From assembly GCA_021397835.1 (NCBI GenBank), contig JAJFZO010000566.1, forward strand, positions 8,800,001-8,864,000: 64,000 bases of DNA. Reading direction: 5' to 3'. This stretch comes from Moringa oleifera. Its lineage: Eukaryota; Streptophyta; Magnoliopsida; Brassicales; Moringaceae. Of the stretch, positions 1 to 12,780 are shown one piece after another (positions within the stretch are counted from its first letter, which is position 1; every line of letters begins with the position of its first letter). The translations under genes and the position numbers were made by a program. The notes beneath the pieces are model-generated. The model was not told the DNA's origin. It worked only from the letters and a program-made list of their open reading frames with translations, and ran no database searches.

Positions 1-3000
1 CATAAGTTAAACCAACAATTCTCTTAATTAAATAATAGAGACATTCTTTCTCTTTTTTTAGTATGTTGCTCTGTGTGCTAAGAGTGCATCATCGAGGCAA
101 GGCAAAAATTAACATAGGATCATCATCAAGGCCTTTTTCTTCTTTCCATTATTTATGTCCAGTCCGTTTTGTGTATGTTTTTTTAAGGCTTATCTAGGGC
201 TTTTACTCTAGGGCATATAATTCTTTTTCTTTCTTTGCTATTGATTTCACATCAAGAGCTATTCCTTCTTGTTTAAGGTCATCGGATGAGAGATCTTCTT
301 CTAACTTTGAGAAATAGATCGAATGGGGGCCGATCCTCGACTCACCTCTTTATCTATAAAAAGCCCTTCTTAGAAGAGAGTGAAAGCTCTAAGATGAGTA
401 TTTCTTAGATTTTGAGATTTATTCTCATCCTGATCCAGTATGAAATTTTCAAAATCTATAAAAACATTAATGGACAGCGCTTGTCATGATCTTCTTGAGG
501 ACCATAAGGTGCTGAAGTGACATGATAGCTAGGGATCCATAGGTTTTTACGAAAGGGATGATTTTATCATGTTATTACTGAAAAGAAAAACTGAATTCAT
601 TTATTTAATTCGATTTATCCACAGTTCCATCCATTCCTTGCAAAGAAAGGATAACTATTTACTAGCTGGGAGTCATATGAGCAGTAACGTCCATATACAC
701 TTTCGTGAGAAGGGCGATGGACAAAAATGGCGTTGTTGTGCCTTACTCTTGTCTTCAATAAGGGTTTGCTCCTTTTTCTTTCTTTTTTTTTTTTAAAGAA
801 AGTATGCCAATATGATCTTAATTAGGTGTAGAACTTTGCATCTAACATTTATTGGGTGTTCCTCTTTGGCAGCCTCTGTCTCGCCTTGTGCAATAAACCC
901 TTTTAGGCAAAAACCAGTGATAGATGATACCACAGAGATTTCAGAGAAGGGTAGCCTAGTGTGCAAGCATAACAATGAATCGTAATGAGCCCTTAAATGA
1001 CCTATCTAAGATTAAAGGGGAGATCTTCAGTAATGGGGACCCTTTCACTTTTCCACTAATTGATGCATGTATTGGATGCTCATATGGGAAAGCCTCATAC
1101 CTTGAGTTTAAAAGCAAAGGGTATTTTGAGAAATCCTTTCCTTATCGTCCTCTTGGAGGGGGGTGCAAACACATCTGTGTGGATTGCAGGTGATGGATAC
1201 GAGAATGGTGAGGAAATGAATAGCACTCGATAATATTCAGGGATGGATGTAAACCCATTGGGCAAGGACAATCATTTTGATCTTGGGAGAGGTGTCAAAT
1301 ATTCTTAAGAACCAAAAATACTGAGCAAAAGAAAGCCCTATGAGTCACTAAAAGGATGACAGGGGGTCCTTGATTATTAATAAAAGGAGCAAACAATGAG
1401 GTTTTTCCCTCTTTAAAGTATGAAGAAAGAAACAAGGGTCAAAATTTAGATTGCTCACAGTAGTTCTACCTAAAGGAAAGATCATGAAAACTCATCGCAT
1501 TTTCGCTTGCATCAAGGCTGCCACTCGGTGTTAAAACGAATCAAAGAATAGTGAGAAATCTCTCATTGGTTTTTAGAATTTGACATCAGAAAGTGTTTTC
1601 ATACCATCGATTAACATTGACTCATCCTAATCTTTAAGGAAGAAATTGAAGATCCTAACTTCTTTTACTTCATTCAGAAAGTCTTTTCTACTAGATGACT
1701 TATAAGCAATAAGAAGGGCCCTTACTCTGTCTTACACAGTGTACTATTATCGGCCCTACCAAGCAATATCTACCTACATAAGCTCGATTAAGAAATAGGG
1801 AGAATTCAATAAAAGTATGAAATTTCAATTGTTCAAAGAATCAGATCAGTTTTATTAAGGGTAAGTCCTATTGATGACTAAGAAAACTCTAGAGAAGAAG
1901 CAAGCTTTAACACTCCCCAAGACAATAGAGTTGTCATTCTTAGGAAGGTAAAGAGCATCCAATGCAAAGCGGTCTTTCATTCCCTTGTTTCATTATGGCA
2001 CACCCCCTTCTACAAGCACGTTTCGCCTTACGAAAAACTAGAAAATGCCTTTTATTTTACCCTTTCATTGATTTTTGTCATCTTCCTTAACAAGCACTCA
2101 AGCCTTTTTTGCATTATTTTTGCTCGGAAAAATCCTCTGGTTGACCTCGAAGGCCAAATTCTACGGTAAAGAATGTTGTAATAATAATTAGGCCATTAGA
2201 GACCTTATTAAGTATTGCAAAAGAAAGGGCTACTCATAAGGCTAGGCAAAAAGGCGATACTAGTTATCAGGTCTAAAAGACGCGTGGCTCTAAGCTGGCC
2301 CCTTTAGAAACCCATTACTTAATAAGTATTTGTTATGCACAATATGCTGACAACTTCCTATCGAGAATCATGCGTATCATAAAGCTTCTCATTGAAATAT
2401 GCAAATGTATTGCCCATTTCTTATAATCCAACTTGAACCTTTAGGTAGGCTTTATAGGATCAACAACAGTAGCTGCATAAGGTATAATGGAATTCATCAG
2501 TGTGATCATTCAAGGGTAAGATTTGGTTACTTTTTCAATCATTAACCGCAAAGCTTTCCATGAAAAGCCCCTGTAAGTCATACTAATCGAAGAATTAGGG
2601 GCATATGAAGTCTTGTTTCACATGGCTGAGCGAAAGGTAACTCTGCTGACTGAAGCTGACATAAGTCCCTCTTAAAAGGAATTGAAACCCTTTCACATAT
2701 ATCTCTTTTGGAACAAATCTTAAGTGATCTTATTGCTGCTACTGGTCTTGACACCAAAATAGATATCAATGGAGTTAAAACAAGTAAGGCGAGTTAGGAA
2801 AAGCATAATGGGCCATAGAAGGAGTGCAAAATCACACTCTTTTTACCTTGACAACAAAGCCAATGCTAAACCTCCTCACGCATGGGAACCAAAGAAAAAA
2901 AGTAAGAGAAGATAAGATCCACCTACAGTCTAAAAAGAAGCAATAACAGAAAATGCGACATCGAGACTTTAGGGTAACCAAAGAATTACTATTTAAGATC

Positions 3001-6000
3001 ACGAGGACCAACAGTGGTTAAAGAATAAAAAAGAGGCACCACACGCTAGTTACTAGTACCCCAACAGTTGCCACCTGATTAAAGCGAGAAAGTTAAAACC
3101 GTGCCATCTTTAAGCCTAGTTGTATCTCTTGTTTTGGTTTTATACCCTTTAGGCATCTCTTAAAGGATGATCGGTATTTTTCTTTCTATTTTGACACCTC
3201 TTGGAAACTAGAAAAAGAAAGTTTAGGTATTGGGCATACCTATAATAGCTATATTCAAATCCATGTTACTTAGGCCATGAACTGCATCAAGACTATTTCA
3301 AAGTGAACAATTGCCTATCCAATACAAGATTAAATAGAATATCCATACAGCTTGTTACACTTAAATTAGAGCTGATGGCAACTTTAGACTTACTAATTCG
3401 GCATAAGTTCCAAGACTAGAGCCATACCATAACAATACACATATGATGGCCTACCAGCACCATATGTGACAGTAGAAGTGTAATGAGATTTGGAAGATTG
3501 TCAACACTTATAACAGTAGAAGGAGAGGGATTCTTATGCATGCCCACCACCAACAAGTAAATGTTAGAAGGAAATAGGGAGGCCCAAGCCGAAGACCTCC
3601 AATTCGAATATACCTATTAGTTAATCTATCTTTAGAAGAATCTACATTTGAAGGCTTGGGTGAAGCATTTTGAAAAATGAAATTAACATATGACTAGGAA
3701 TAGCCCTATCATAGATCACAATCATATGGTTAAGGTCCCCACACTTAGGACCGTCCATACTAGGGCTAGCTCAACTTAGATCAAAGTCTTATGCATTGCC
3801 TAAAAAAGAATACTATTAACGATTCAACATCTTGCCACCTCATATAAATCCTTCTAACATAAGCTAATTTTGTCATCTACAGGTCCTTAATCTTCACGCA
3901 AAACCAATGCAACCTTTTCACAAAGGAAAGACTCATGTTGACCTAACTACTCTTACCCTGTCAAGACCCGAGTAAGGGTTTTGGTGGGAAGGAACTTGTT
4001 AAGCCATAAAGTCTTGTTATTCTCATTTATTGTGGGCTAGCTCATTAATTTTCATGAATGTTGTAAGTGAAAGGTGTTGTTAACATAAAGTTGTTTGATT
4101 TGCCAGCCTAGTCCTAAAGCAATGAGGAGGACATTCATATGGTAGTAGTTTTACAACTAGGTCATAAACATGCCAATAAACACTAAGAAGATAGCCTTCA
4201 CATGAAAGTCCATCGGTGGACTAATTCTTTATGATCTTTCCAATGAAAACTTAGGGGAAGGATTTCTTCTCTCTTTTCAAGAAAAGAAAGATTAAGTAAT
4301 GACAGACAATAAGACCAAGATAGTAGACTTGCCTTGAGATAAAAACATAGCATGGGGACATTGCACCGGATTGGTGAAATAGTTGAACCCACCTCCTTCG
4401 CTTGGCAAGCTTCTCTTTGCTCCTAATAGACATATTGTCTACTCTGCTTTTATGGAACAGCTAAGTCCAAGAAGGACTCTCCAAAGTCAACTGTCAAGCT
4501 TTCAAACTCGCCTTGAAGTTGATGAATGATTATAGGGCTAGTAATAAGCAGGCTCACTTTTTTTATGCTGAAATAATACATCCAATTTTTAATTAATCCC
4601 TAATATTCATGAAGTAAATTGTCAAAAAGGGGTTTCTGCAAGCAGGAAAATGACCTTTCTGACGATCGACATGTTGTAGCTTGACCTGGTCTTAGGACTT
4701 CCCAAGTCAAGGAGTCTTTGATAAAGTTGTAAAAAAAAAAAAAGAATATACCTTAATATATATATATATATATTTTTCAAAAGGCTTATAGTTAGTAGGA
4801 CAAGTGTCAGTACCAAATCCTAAATCAGTAGTGGACTGCTAGTTAACACATTACTAAAGTAGAGTAACCAGGATACACATATCATTATTTGCCAGAGGAG
4901 CTTAGAGCTCAACAAATGGAAGAAGCGGGCAAAGATAGATAGAATTTAGTAGGAAAAGGTGCTTTGTCAGACTTATTCAAAGGTGAGATCAAAGATCTTT
5001 CAACGTTTTGATTTTAAAAAAAAGAGTGGCTTTTTATTGGGAGTTTTATTTGTCGATCGATGTGAAAGGGTCAAAAACTCTTACATTACGCTTGAAAAAC
5101 ACCCTTCCCAGTGAACTGCTTCATGAATGAAAGGGTGAAACCAAGCAAGATAGCTGAATACCAAAAATTAAAAGAGTAGGATTTCCAAAGATGAATATTT
5201 GGCATTGAGCCCGCCTATTATAAGTATAAGTTGAGATAGCAAGATTGAGAAAAATACCCAATAGATGGTGAAAAATCTTTCCTACATGCAGGAACCTTCC
5301 TTTTATCTTGCAGCCTTGATACTTAATTCTATTATCCCGCAAATTCACTTTTGCAAGGCCAGCCAAGAAAGGGGTGCTTTTTCAGGTTTAGTTTGCCTAG
5401 ATAGGAAGGGTGCATATAATGCTTTTAGTAACAATTTTAAAGTGAAATATCTTTATATTCTAGGCATATGATTGCTTGTTTCTTTGACTTAAAGCTAGGG
5501 CTTATGGTTCGCTATCAATGCCTCTTTTAAAGCGATATAACCTCGTTGCCCACTTCTCGATGTTTGGGTCTTTTCCCTGCACTCTCTCTTAAAATGGGTC
5601 CTATCGCTCTACTCTGTCAACACTTTATCGTAATGCTAGAAGGTGAGATTTTAGGACTTTTCCCAAGCCATGAATTTTCATTAATGGCATGGTAATAAAA
5701 GATAAAGAAATTTTTAATTTGATGTTCCATTCATAAACAGATGAAAAAGGTAGTTAAACCACCTCGCTCAAGTGTTATTATACAAGAACAAGCTTGCAGT
5801 AATGAATCACATGTCGAAATACCAAAATTAAAAATCATTGAGATTTATGCTTGGTCTTTTGCTTATTGTGTATGGTGTAACGAAATCTTATGGAAAGAAT
5901 AAAAAAAGGTTGAATTTGGTTCCCAAACCAAAAGATTTGGGGGCTTTGGCCTGTCATCATCAATCCCATTCTACCACTGTGTTAGTACCTATTCTGACTC

Positions 6001-7203
6001 TTATTAGTCTCTGAGGAACATCGAAGACTTGAAGCTACATCAAAAGACAAAGTATTTTCCTTTTTTACTACTATCTCGAAAGAAGCAATTAGCTTAGGAT
6101 GAATTTCACTAGTTTTTTTTTCTTTCTTTCCCTCTCGTGAGCTTCTTGTCAAATTCAACATGTTTTTTTATTTGCGAAAATTTCCTCCTCTAGTGTTATC
6201 TCCTTACTGAGCTTTCTTCTTGTCATTTTAGCCTTTCCTCACATCTAAGCTTTTTGTCTTGAAGTCTTTCTTTAGCTAGATTAAATAATGGTGCTTTACT
6301 TTTGGACATCAGATTTGATATCACCTAATTCTTTGTTTACTAACGTAAAACTCATACTAAGCCAGATTTAGTGTTTCAAAGAAGTATGTAGTTATTAACC
6401 ATTAAAGTCTTGTTGATGTTTACGAACTAATTTAACTCCTTACCCTATTTCTATTATAAACTTTGATGTTATCTTTTATCTTCTCTTTCCTACACACTGG
6501 ACGAATATTAGCTCTTCTTCTTTTAGTTAGTAGCTCTTATCTTACTAGTCTAAGTAGCTAGGAATCTTCCTGTTTAAGAGTTCATGAGTTAAGCCAGATC
6601 AGATAGCTATTCCTTTCCTAGAGTTAAGAAAAGCTGAGCCACATCATAATTCCTATATAAAACAATTTTTTTATAATAACAATGCTTATTTAAAAGATTA
6701 GATAGGCAGATAAAAGCAAGAAAAAGGCTGACTACCTCATGTAATCAACAAGAAATTCCTTTACCTTAGTAAGCTTGCCTTGGTTGCTAAGGTTCTTTAG
6801 GCACTACGGTAGGATATGGATTGATCATGACAAGAATGGACTTTTCCATGATGTAATAAAAGAGTCATAATCTAGGAAATCTCAAGTAGACGAAGGAGAT
6901 ATGAATTCAATTCAGGTGGGTAAGGCTTAGCTTGGCCGTGTCTTCTCTCCTAGTCCTTTCGAACCAGATATTTCAAAAATGATCAAGTTAGAGGCAAAGA
7001 CTGGTAAAGTTCATCATAGAAAGGAGGCGTCACCCAAGGAAAGAAGTGGCAGATTTTGATGGCTTGGATGCTGGGTAGATTTAGATGGGGTCTATCTTAT
7101 AAATAAAGGAAAAGTATACATGCTAACGCACTACGGCTTATGTAGTTGATCAGATTAGATAACCTTCGAGCAACCAACTACACAATAAATTAATCAATAA
7201 CTT
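1..7203. other. Mitochondrial-like (NUMT) DNA without recognisable genes
   Basis: No gene is recognised in this 7.2 kb. The sequence has the purine-rich, spacer-like texture of plant mitochondrial DNA and runs directly into the trnS-trnF-trnP relics, so I infer that it belongs to the same transferred block. Open frames are all below 85 codons and have no family features. A piece at 4284-4509 recurs at 47514-47747. A short (TA)n tract lies near 4757-4772 next to an A-rich run. The mitochondrial origin of each part is inference from texture and linkage, because no coding match was found. Confidence 0.45.
4284..4509 (+). repeat. Dispersed 0.23 kb repeat, copy 1
   Basis: This block is repeated in the same orientation at 47514-47747. 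Long shared words include agcatggggac, ggattggtgaaatagttgaa and catattgtctactctgctttt. The copies differ by scattered substitutions and one short indel. Copy 1 has lost CpG sites that copy 2 keeps (ccttgagat against cctcgagac), so it has decayed further. It is probably a fragment of mitochondrial DNA present twice, but its original identity is unknown. Confidence 0.75.
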
Positions 7204-7292
7204 GAAGGATGGTTGAATGGCTTAAGGCATTGGTTTTGCTAAATTGATATATAAGAAGATCGTATCATGGGTTCGAATTCCTTTCCCTTTGG
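7204..7292 (+). pseudogene. trnS: Mitochondrial tRNA-Ser(GCU) relic
   Basis: The block aligns along its length with plant mitochondrial trnS(GCU). The D-arm text ggcttaaggcattgg, a GCT anticodon at 7238-7240, a long variable arm and a ttcgaatt T loop are all present. The 5' acceptor strand has lost bases, the anticodon loop has gained one T, and the acceptor ends no longer pair well. It is therefore a decayed copy. Its position 5' of trnF and trnP on the same strand matches the cluster common in angiosperm mitochondrial genomes. Confidence 0.85.
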
Positions 7293-7644
7293 CACGAAGG
7301 TGGAACGGATGGGCAAAATTATGTGAGAGAAAGAACTTCTTGGTAGGGTCCCTCGAAATAAAAAATTACACTACTTAGTAACTAAGAGCGGAGAGCCTAT
7401 TGTGCATTATTTTTATTTGACCGACCTATCTTCTTTCTGTAAGCAAGCTCCTTATAGCCGTTCAGGGACTGGACGAATCTCGGTTCTTGAGCATGCTAGG
7501 AGATTAAGTAGCAATTGAGAGAGCTGCTTGAAAGCTTGATGGAAAAATGAGCCTAATGAATTGATTAGTAAAAGGCTTTTCCCTTACTAGTTAAGTGTTA
7601 AGGTAGGGCACTATTCGATAAAGAAAACGGACTTTAGGAAAGTG
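7293..7644. other. Spacer between trnS and trnF relics
   Basis: Mitochondrial-type intergenic DNA of about 350 bp between two tRNA relics. I see no coding feature or repeat in it. Confidence 0.5.
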
Positions 7645-7703
7645 GTTCATGTAGCTCAGTTGATTAGAGCAAAGGATTGAAAATCCTTATGTGAGTGGTT
7701 TTA
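7645..7703 (+). pseudogene. trnF: Mitochondrial tRNA-Phe(GAA) relic, 3' truncated
   Basis: Begins gttcatgtagctcagttg and keeps the D arm, a well-paired anticodon stem (aagga/tcctt) with GAA at 7679-7681, and the variable region. Similarity stops inside the T arm: the expected ggttcgaatccac is replaced by ggttttaag and the 3' acceptor strand is missing. It cannot fold into a complete tRNA. It lies between the trnS and trnP relics in the usual plant mitochondrial order. Confidence 0.85.
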
Positions 7704-7894
7704 AGGGGGCAAAAGGTCTAAAGGACACATAATCAAGTGTGAGTAGGATTTTTAAATTCAAGTGAAAAGAAAAAGGCAAAAAGCCATATGGCGTAAGAGG
7801 TAGATTAGTTCTCACCCCCTATGCGTAATAGGATGGGCAAGTTCAATTCAAGTATTCATCGATTGAGTGGATTTATATGCTTCGGGGGGTAAGA
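7704..7894. other. Spacer between trnF and trnP relics
   Basis: About 190 bp with no recognisable feature, consistent with the short spacer between these tRNA genes in plant mitochondria. Confidence 0.5.
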
Positions 7895-7968
7895 CAAGGT
7901 GTAGTGCAGTTTTTTCAGTGCATTTGTTCTGAGTATAGAAGGCCATAGGTTCCATTCTTGTCACTTGA
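7895..7968 (+). pseudogene. trnP: Mitochondrial tRNA-Pro relic
   Basis: Full-length relic (74 nt) of plant mitochondrial trnP, running from caaggtgtag to gtcacttga. Relative to the functional gene as I know it, most differences are C-to-T or G-to-A, including former CpG sites in the D arm. The anticodon loop reads TCTGAGT, so the anticodon TGG has become TGA, and the T loop has lost a base (ggttccattc). Acceptor pairing is partly kept. Confidence 0.85.
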
Positions 7969-8473
7969 TGTCTTTTTCATTTCTTGGTATGCCGTGACTG
8001 CACCCATAGCATGATGTTTTAAGATTGGTCCTCGTATGGTTTGCTAAGCATGGTGTTAACATGGCGTTCCAAGACTAAGCCTAATGTGTTCTCTTCTATT
8101 GTTATAAATAAAAGAAGAAAAAAAAATGGCCTTAAGAAATGTGCATGACCTATGTAACATGGGCTTGCAGTGCCTCTACTCCCCTTAACTAAATCTCCAG
8201 GCCTGCCAAAGATTGCTCACTTATGAAATAGGCTTAAGCCTATGCTAATGGACTCATAACATCCATGCACTAAGTTATCAAACAACACATGTTAAGAAGG
8301 CCTGCTAGATCTGTCCAAATTCAAAGCCTGAAAGAAAGATGGGTCCCACGAAATCATGAAAATGATCAAACAACAGTCCTTCTTGGTAGTAGCTAGCTAC
8401 TAGCTCAAAAACCACACACAGACAAAGACATATAGGCTTAGTCCAACTCATAAATTATAGACTAAGAAATAGA
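7969..8473. other. Mitochondrial-like spacer before the MULE
   Basis: No gene seen. The texture matches the preceding NUMT block, and the segment ends where the candidate MULE terminal sequence begins. Confidence 0.4.
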
Positions 8474-11400
8474 GGAAATTGCCAAAATTGACACCTCGTG
8501 TCCTTTTTTTTATGAAACCAACTATCTTTACTAACTTTTATGTTTTTCACACTTAAATGTATTGTGAAGACCAAAATACCCATACTAAAGACAATAATAC
8601 CGTTAAAAAGTAAATAAATTCAAAAAATAAGAAAATTAATGCGTACAATATTAATATTCTTGCTTTTCGAGTTCTCTCTATCATCAAGCTTTCTCTCTTT
8701 TTATCTTTAGGCTCTTTCTACAAATTTTTCCTTCATGTTTGTATCTAAGATCTACCTAAACAAAGGCTAGAAAAAGAATAAAAAGCAATCGTCAATTGAT
8801 TTTGGCTAATTCTCTTCACGTTGTATCTAAGATCTATACAACCAAGCTCATGTTTTTAGTAACACATTGTTCTTCAAAAGCAAAAAGTGTTCGAGTGGGA
8901 CAAGAGACTAACAGGTATGTATTTGAAAGATAATGTATCTTAACAATGTGAAGATTTTATTTGTCTTAAAAGAATAATTGTGATGTATCATACATATCGT
9001 AACATGAACAAAGAACTATGCTATGTTGAATTAAATCGTGACTTAACTTCCAAATTCGTATCATCTTTTGAACTATCATGACTTTATTCATAAATTAATA
9101 TTTCTTTAATAAAATTGATGCACAAGATAATATAATTGCTTATTTATCTAAATTGTTATCTATTTACTAAACTTTAGTTTTGTTCCTTTTATGTTGCTTC
9201 TTTTCTGAAATATTTTCATGGTCATGGTAGAATGCGTGTTATTGTAACTTGGAATGGTGAGTGGTTCGAGTCAAGAGAAAGTTTTTAATATATTGGTAGG
9301 ACTATCAAAACTCAAGATTATGTTGTTTGAAAAGGTTTAACACATGCACAATTATTAGGTTTAGTTAAATCTTGCGTTGATATTAATTTCTCTAACTATG
9401 ATATGATACTGCACACCATAGTGGGATCTGATGAAACTACCATGAAAATTGAGTTAATGAATGATGATGATATTGAGTTCATGTTGTATGATGATAACAT
9501 AGTACCCCGTGTAATTGTGGATTTGGTGGAGCGACATGATTTTGAGAACATACATAGTGTATGTGAAGGTAGAATTCAAAACGAATCAATTAGTTGAATT
9601 CTTGTATTGAGAGTAATGAGGTGATTGATGTAATCCCCAACTTGGAGGCCTATCCAATTGTTCAAGGTAAAAATTTAGGCATAGAACCATTATTCCATAA
9701 TAAGACTCCTCCTAATACTTAGAATATTGATGAGATCGACTTGGATGAGTCTATGGACTATGATGTTGTGTGTGAGTATCCAATCCCAAAAATTGAGCAC
9801 ATTCAACTTATCGAAGAAGAGCAATTTGAACCCATTATGGAAGTTGAGCTTGATGATGAGAACTTACCTTATGTACTATATTCAATCCCACCTTATATGC
9901 CACCTGCATGCGCTGAAGTACATAATAATATAAATGATGGTATTAATAAGAGGTATAATGAGTTGGGTGCTAAATTATACAATATTGTTCTGGCTCTTAC
10001 TATAAAATCAGTGACTCCGATTAACACCTTTACTAGAGGTTAATTTTTCCTAAATAAAAAAGAGTTGAAGCAATTTTTGCGTATGTATGCATTAACTGAG
10101 AACTTTGAATTTAAGAGATCTAACAAATCAATATTTAAGATTGCTTGTAGAGAAAAAATTATGCATAGAAGGTCCGTGCTATGAATTTTGCACGAGGACA
10201 ATTTTTTTAAATTATATATTGTGATTTGACACACACTTGCATAATGAAGGAGTTGCATCGACAACATCGACAAGCAAGTTTTACCATTATTAAAGAAATT
10301 ATTACTCAATAGTTATCCATTAATGTTAGAATTAGTAAGCCGGAAGATATCATAGGTGACATGAAAGAATTATATGGCACATGAATTTTATATAGCAAAG
10401 CTTGTAAGGCGAAAGAATATGCATTGTCTCTTATTTATGCTGACCTAGTTGAGTCATACCAACAATTACCATCATATTGTCACATATTGCAAATAGCTAG
10501 TCCAAGAACTAAGGCTCACATATGCATGAAGGATAAGACTAATTGATTTAAGTATTTTTTTGTAGCTCTTGAATAATCATTAAGGGGGTTCCATTCAGTG
10601 ATTAGACCAATTATTGCTATCGATGCCAATTACTTGAAAGGAAGATTCCATGGTATTATTTTTATAGCAGTGTGCAAGTATGAAAATGAACAGATATACC
10701 CACTAGCATTTGGTTATGGTGGCTCGAAAAATTATAAGGCTTGGGAATGGTTTTTAGAGCAACTGAAGGAGGCTATTGCTTGTGTTGATGACTTGAATAT
10801 TATATCAAATCATCATGCTAGTATTGCAAAGGCCAATATAAAATTCTTCCCTGATTCTTGTCATAGGTTATGTTCTTGGCATATGGCCCAAAATATAAAG
10901 AATAAATTCAAGAGGGAAGAAGTGTCCAAGATATTCTATAGTGTAGCAAGGGCATATCGAGAGTTTGAATTTAGTCAATTGATGATTGAATTGCAAGCTA
11001 ATCACCCTTAAGCATTTGAATATATCATGAAAGAAGATCCGAGGAAATGGTCACATGTGTATTACCCTCGAAAATGATACCAACTCACGACCATTAATAT
11101 TGCTGAAAGCTTGAAATCACGCCTTCTATTTGCCCGCGAGTTACCCGTCATGGCTTTATTGGATTTTAGTAGAGATATGATACAACATTGATTCTATGAT
11201 AGGCATTAGAAAGCTAAGATTTGGAAAGTACAATTAACTGAATAGGTCCACTCTTTGATGAATGAAAGACAAAAGATTTCATTACAAATGATGGCTTCTA
11301 ACATTGATTGGAATGTATTTGTAGTCATGTGCACATGCACTAGCAGCATCTATGTGACATTTATTGTTTGTTAATAATATATTTTTATTTTTCATTATTT

Positions 11401-11701
11401 TTTGGTAACTTAGTCATTTTTTATTTTTTTACAGGGAAAGTAACATTAATTTTATAACCTTTTGCTCTGATTATTACAAGCAAGAGCATTTAGTAGCAGC
11501 ATACACTGAGCCAATCTATCTAGTTAGTGATAACTCTGATAGAAATGTGACTGAAGATGTCAAAAAGTTGTTGTATTACCGCTAAATAATGGTAAGCATG
11601 CAGGTTATCCAAAAAAGTAAAGAATACCCTTTAGTGGGGAAAAGACATGACAGAAGAAATTTTTTAGGTGCAGCCAATATGGAAACAATCGGTTAACATG
11701 C
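8474..11701 (+). mobile_element. Decayed MuDR-type MULE transposon
   Basis: The element holds one long transposase pseudogene (9232-11701) preceded by about 760 bp of AT-rich leader. The left border is a guess: 8474 onward (ggaaattgccaaaattgaca) has the look of a MULE terminal inverted repeat. I could not find a matching inverted copy downstream, so the right border is unknown and the element may be truncated. It sits between mitochondrial-like DNA and CACTA element A. Confidence 0.65.
9232..11701 (+). pseudogene. MULE (MuDR family) transposase pseudogene
   Basis: Pieces of one transposase lie in order on the + strand with stops and frameshifts between them. At 9232 the frame opens MRVIVTWNGEW, the typical N-terminal start. 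An acidic linker follows to 10043. At about 10057-10200 comes the Mutator DNA-binding domain (KKELKQFLRMYALTENFEF). At 10598-11011 comes a 138-codon uninterrupted MULE core with IIAIDANYLKG, FGYGGSKNYKAWEWF and FPDSCHRLCSWHM. A probable intron with a T-rich tract ends in ttacag at about 11435. The last exon has CSDYYKQEHLVAAYTEPIY and a CCHC zinc knuckle at 11669-11701. It is broken beyond function. Confidence 0.88.
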
Positions 11702-12438
11702 TCAAACCCATAGTATCATAATAAAGGAAATTATTCAACTTTGGATTCGAAAGGAAGAATGTCACTTGAAATTTTGACAGGTGAATTTTCTCTTTCAGAT
11801 CCTAGCCTCGGTAGAACTTGTCTTTGATTAGGATTTCGATTGAAAAGAGGTTAGATCACTTCCTTATGTGCCTAAAAAGCTGAGGCAATCTCAATTGGAG
11901 CCAATTCTAGTTTTTTCCACGTAATTTTTTTTATAAAAATAGCACTCGATCAAAGGGAGCATAAGCAAGTTCAGTGGTTGAACCTTCTATAATCGATCGA
12001 CGAAAACCTCGAAGCTATCTAGAGTAGGAGCAAACTTATATTAGGCATAGTCGCAACATCAATTAACACAAGAAAGAGGCACAATAGTGAAGATTAATTC
12101 ATCTCAATGCATAGAAAACATTGCCTTAAGCATGCAACCCAAAAAGATAAAAAGAGTGGCAACTCGAAAAAAACTCTTTTAGAGCTTGATATAAGCCAAA
12201 CCCCTCAATTCAACAATAAGAGTCAATTATGGAATAGCCTTTTCGTCAGCTTTCTCGTTCTTAAGGACTTTTAATTAGTAGGCTTTGTAGTGGACCTGCC
12301 TTGTTAACAAGGAGAATATAAAATAGATAGTTGTGCTTATCTTCACTTAGAAACTTTGTGCTCCCTATTCTAGTAAGGCGTGCTCTCTAAACTATATTCA
12401 CTCGTTCTTGTCTCTAACAATTAACCTTTTCTAAAGCA
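11702..12438. other. Unassigned spacer between MULE and CACTA A
   Basis: About 740 bp with no recognisable coding content. The texture past about 11750 is again like the mitochondrial-type blocks. The 3' end of the MULE, if still present, would lie here, but I did not recognise it. Confidence 0.35.
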
Positions 12439-12780
12439 CACTATTACAAAAATTATAATAAATAACAGTGATTTAATGACAGTTCTTAAAAGAACTATCA
12501 TTAAAAGCATCATTAACAATTTTTAATGTTAGTTATTCTAAAATTGACATTAAAAATGCGATTTGTCACACTTTTAACGTCAGTTACCATTAACTGACAT
12601 TAAAAAGTAACATCTAATGTCAATTGCCATGGGAACTGCTGTTAAATGCTTAAAAGATTAAAGCTTAAACAAAAGCTCCACAAGAACTGTCGTTAAAGGC
12701 TTAAACTACACAACCTTTAATGACAATTCTACTGAAACTGTCATTAAAGGCTTGCACCAAGGCTTTTAACGTAGCTATCA
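12439..12780. repeat. Left TIR and subterminal hairpin repeats of element A
   Basis: After the CACTA terminus, units of tttaatgacagttct and agaactgtcattaaag alternate, with variants carrying aacg for aatg. Adjacent inverted units could pair as short hairpins. In En/Spm elements, subterminal repeats of this kind are binding sites for the TNPA-type protein, and that is the likely role here. Confidence 0.8.
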
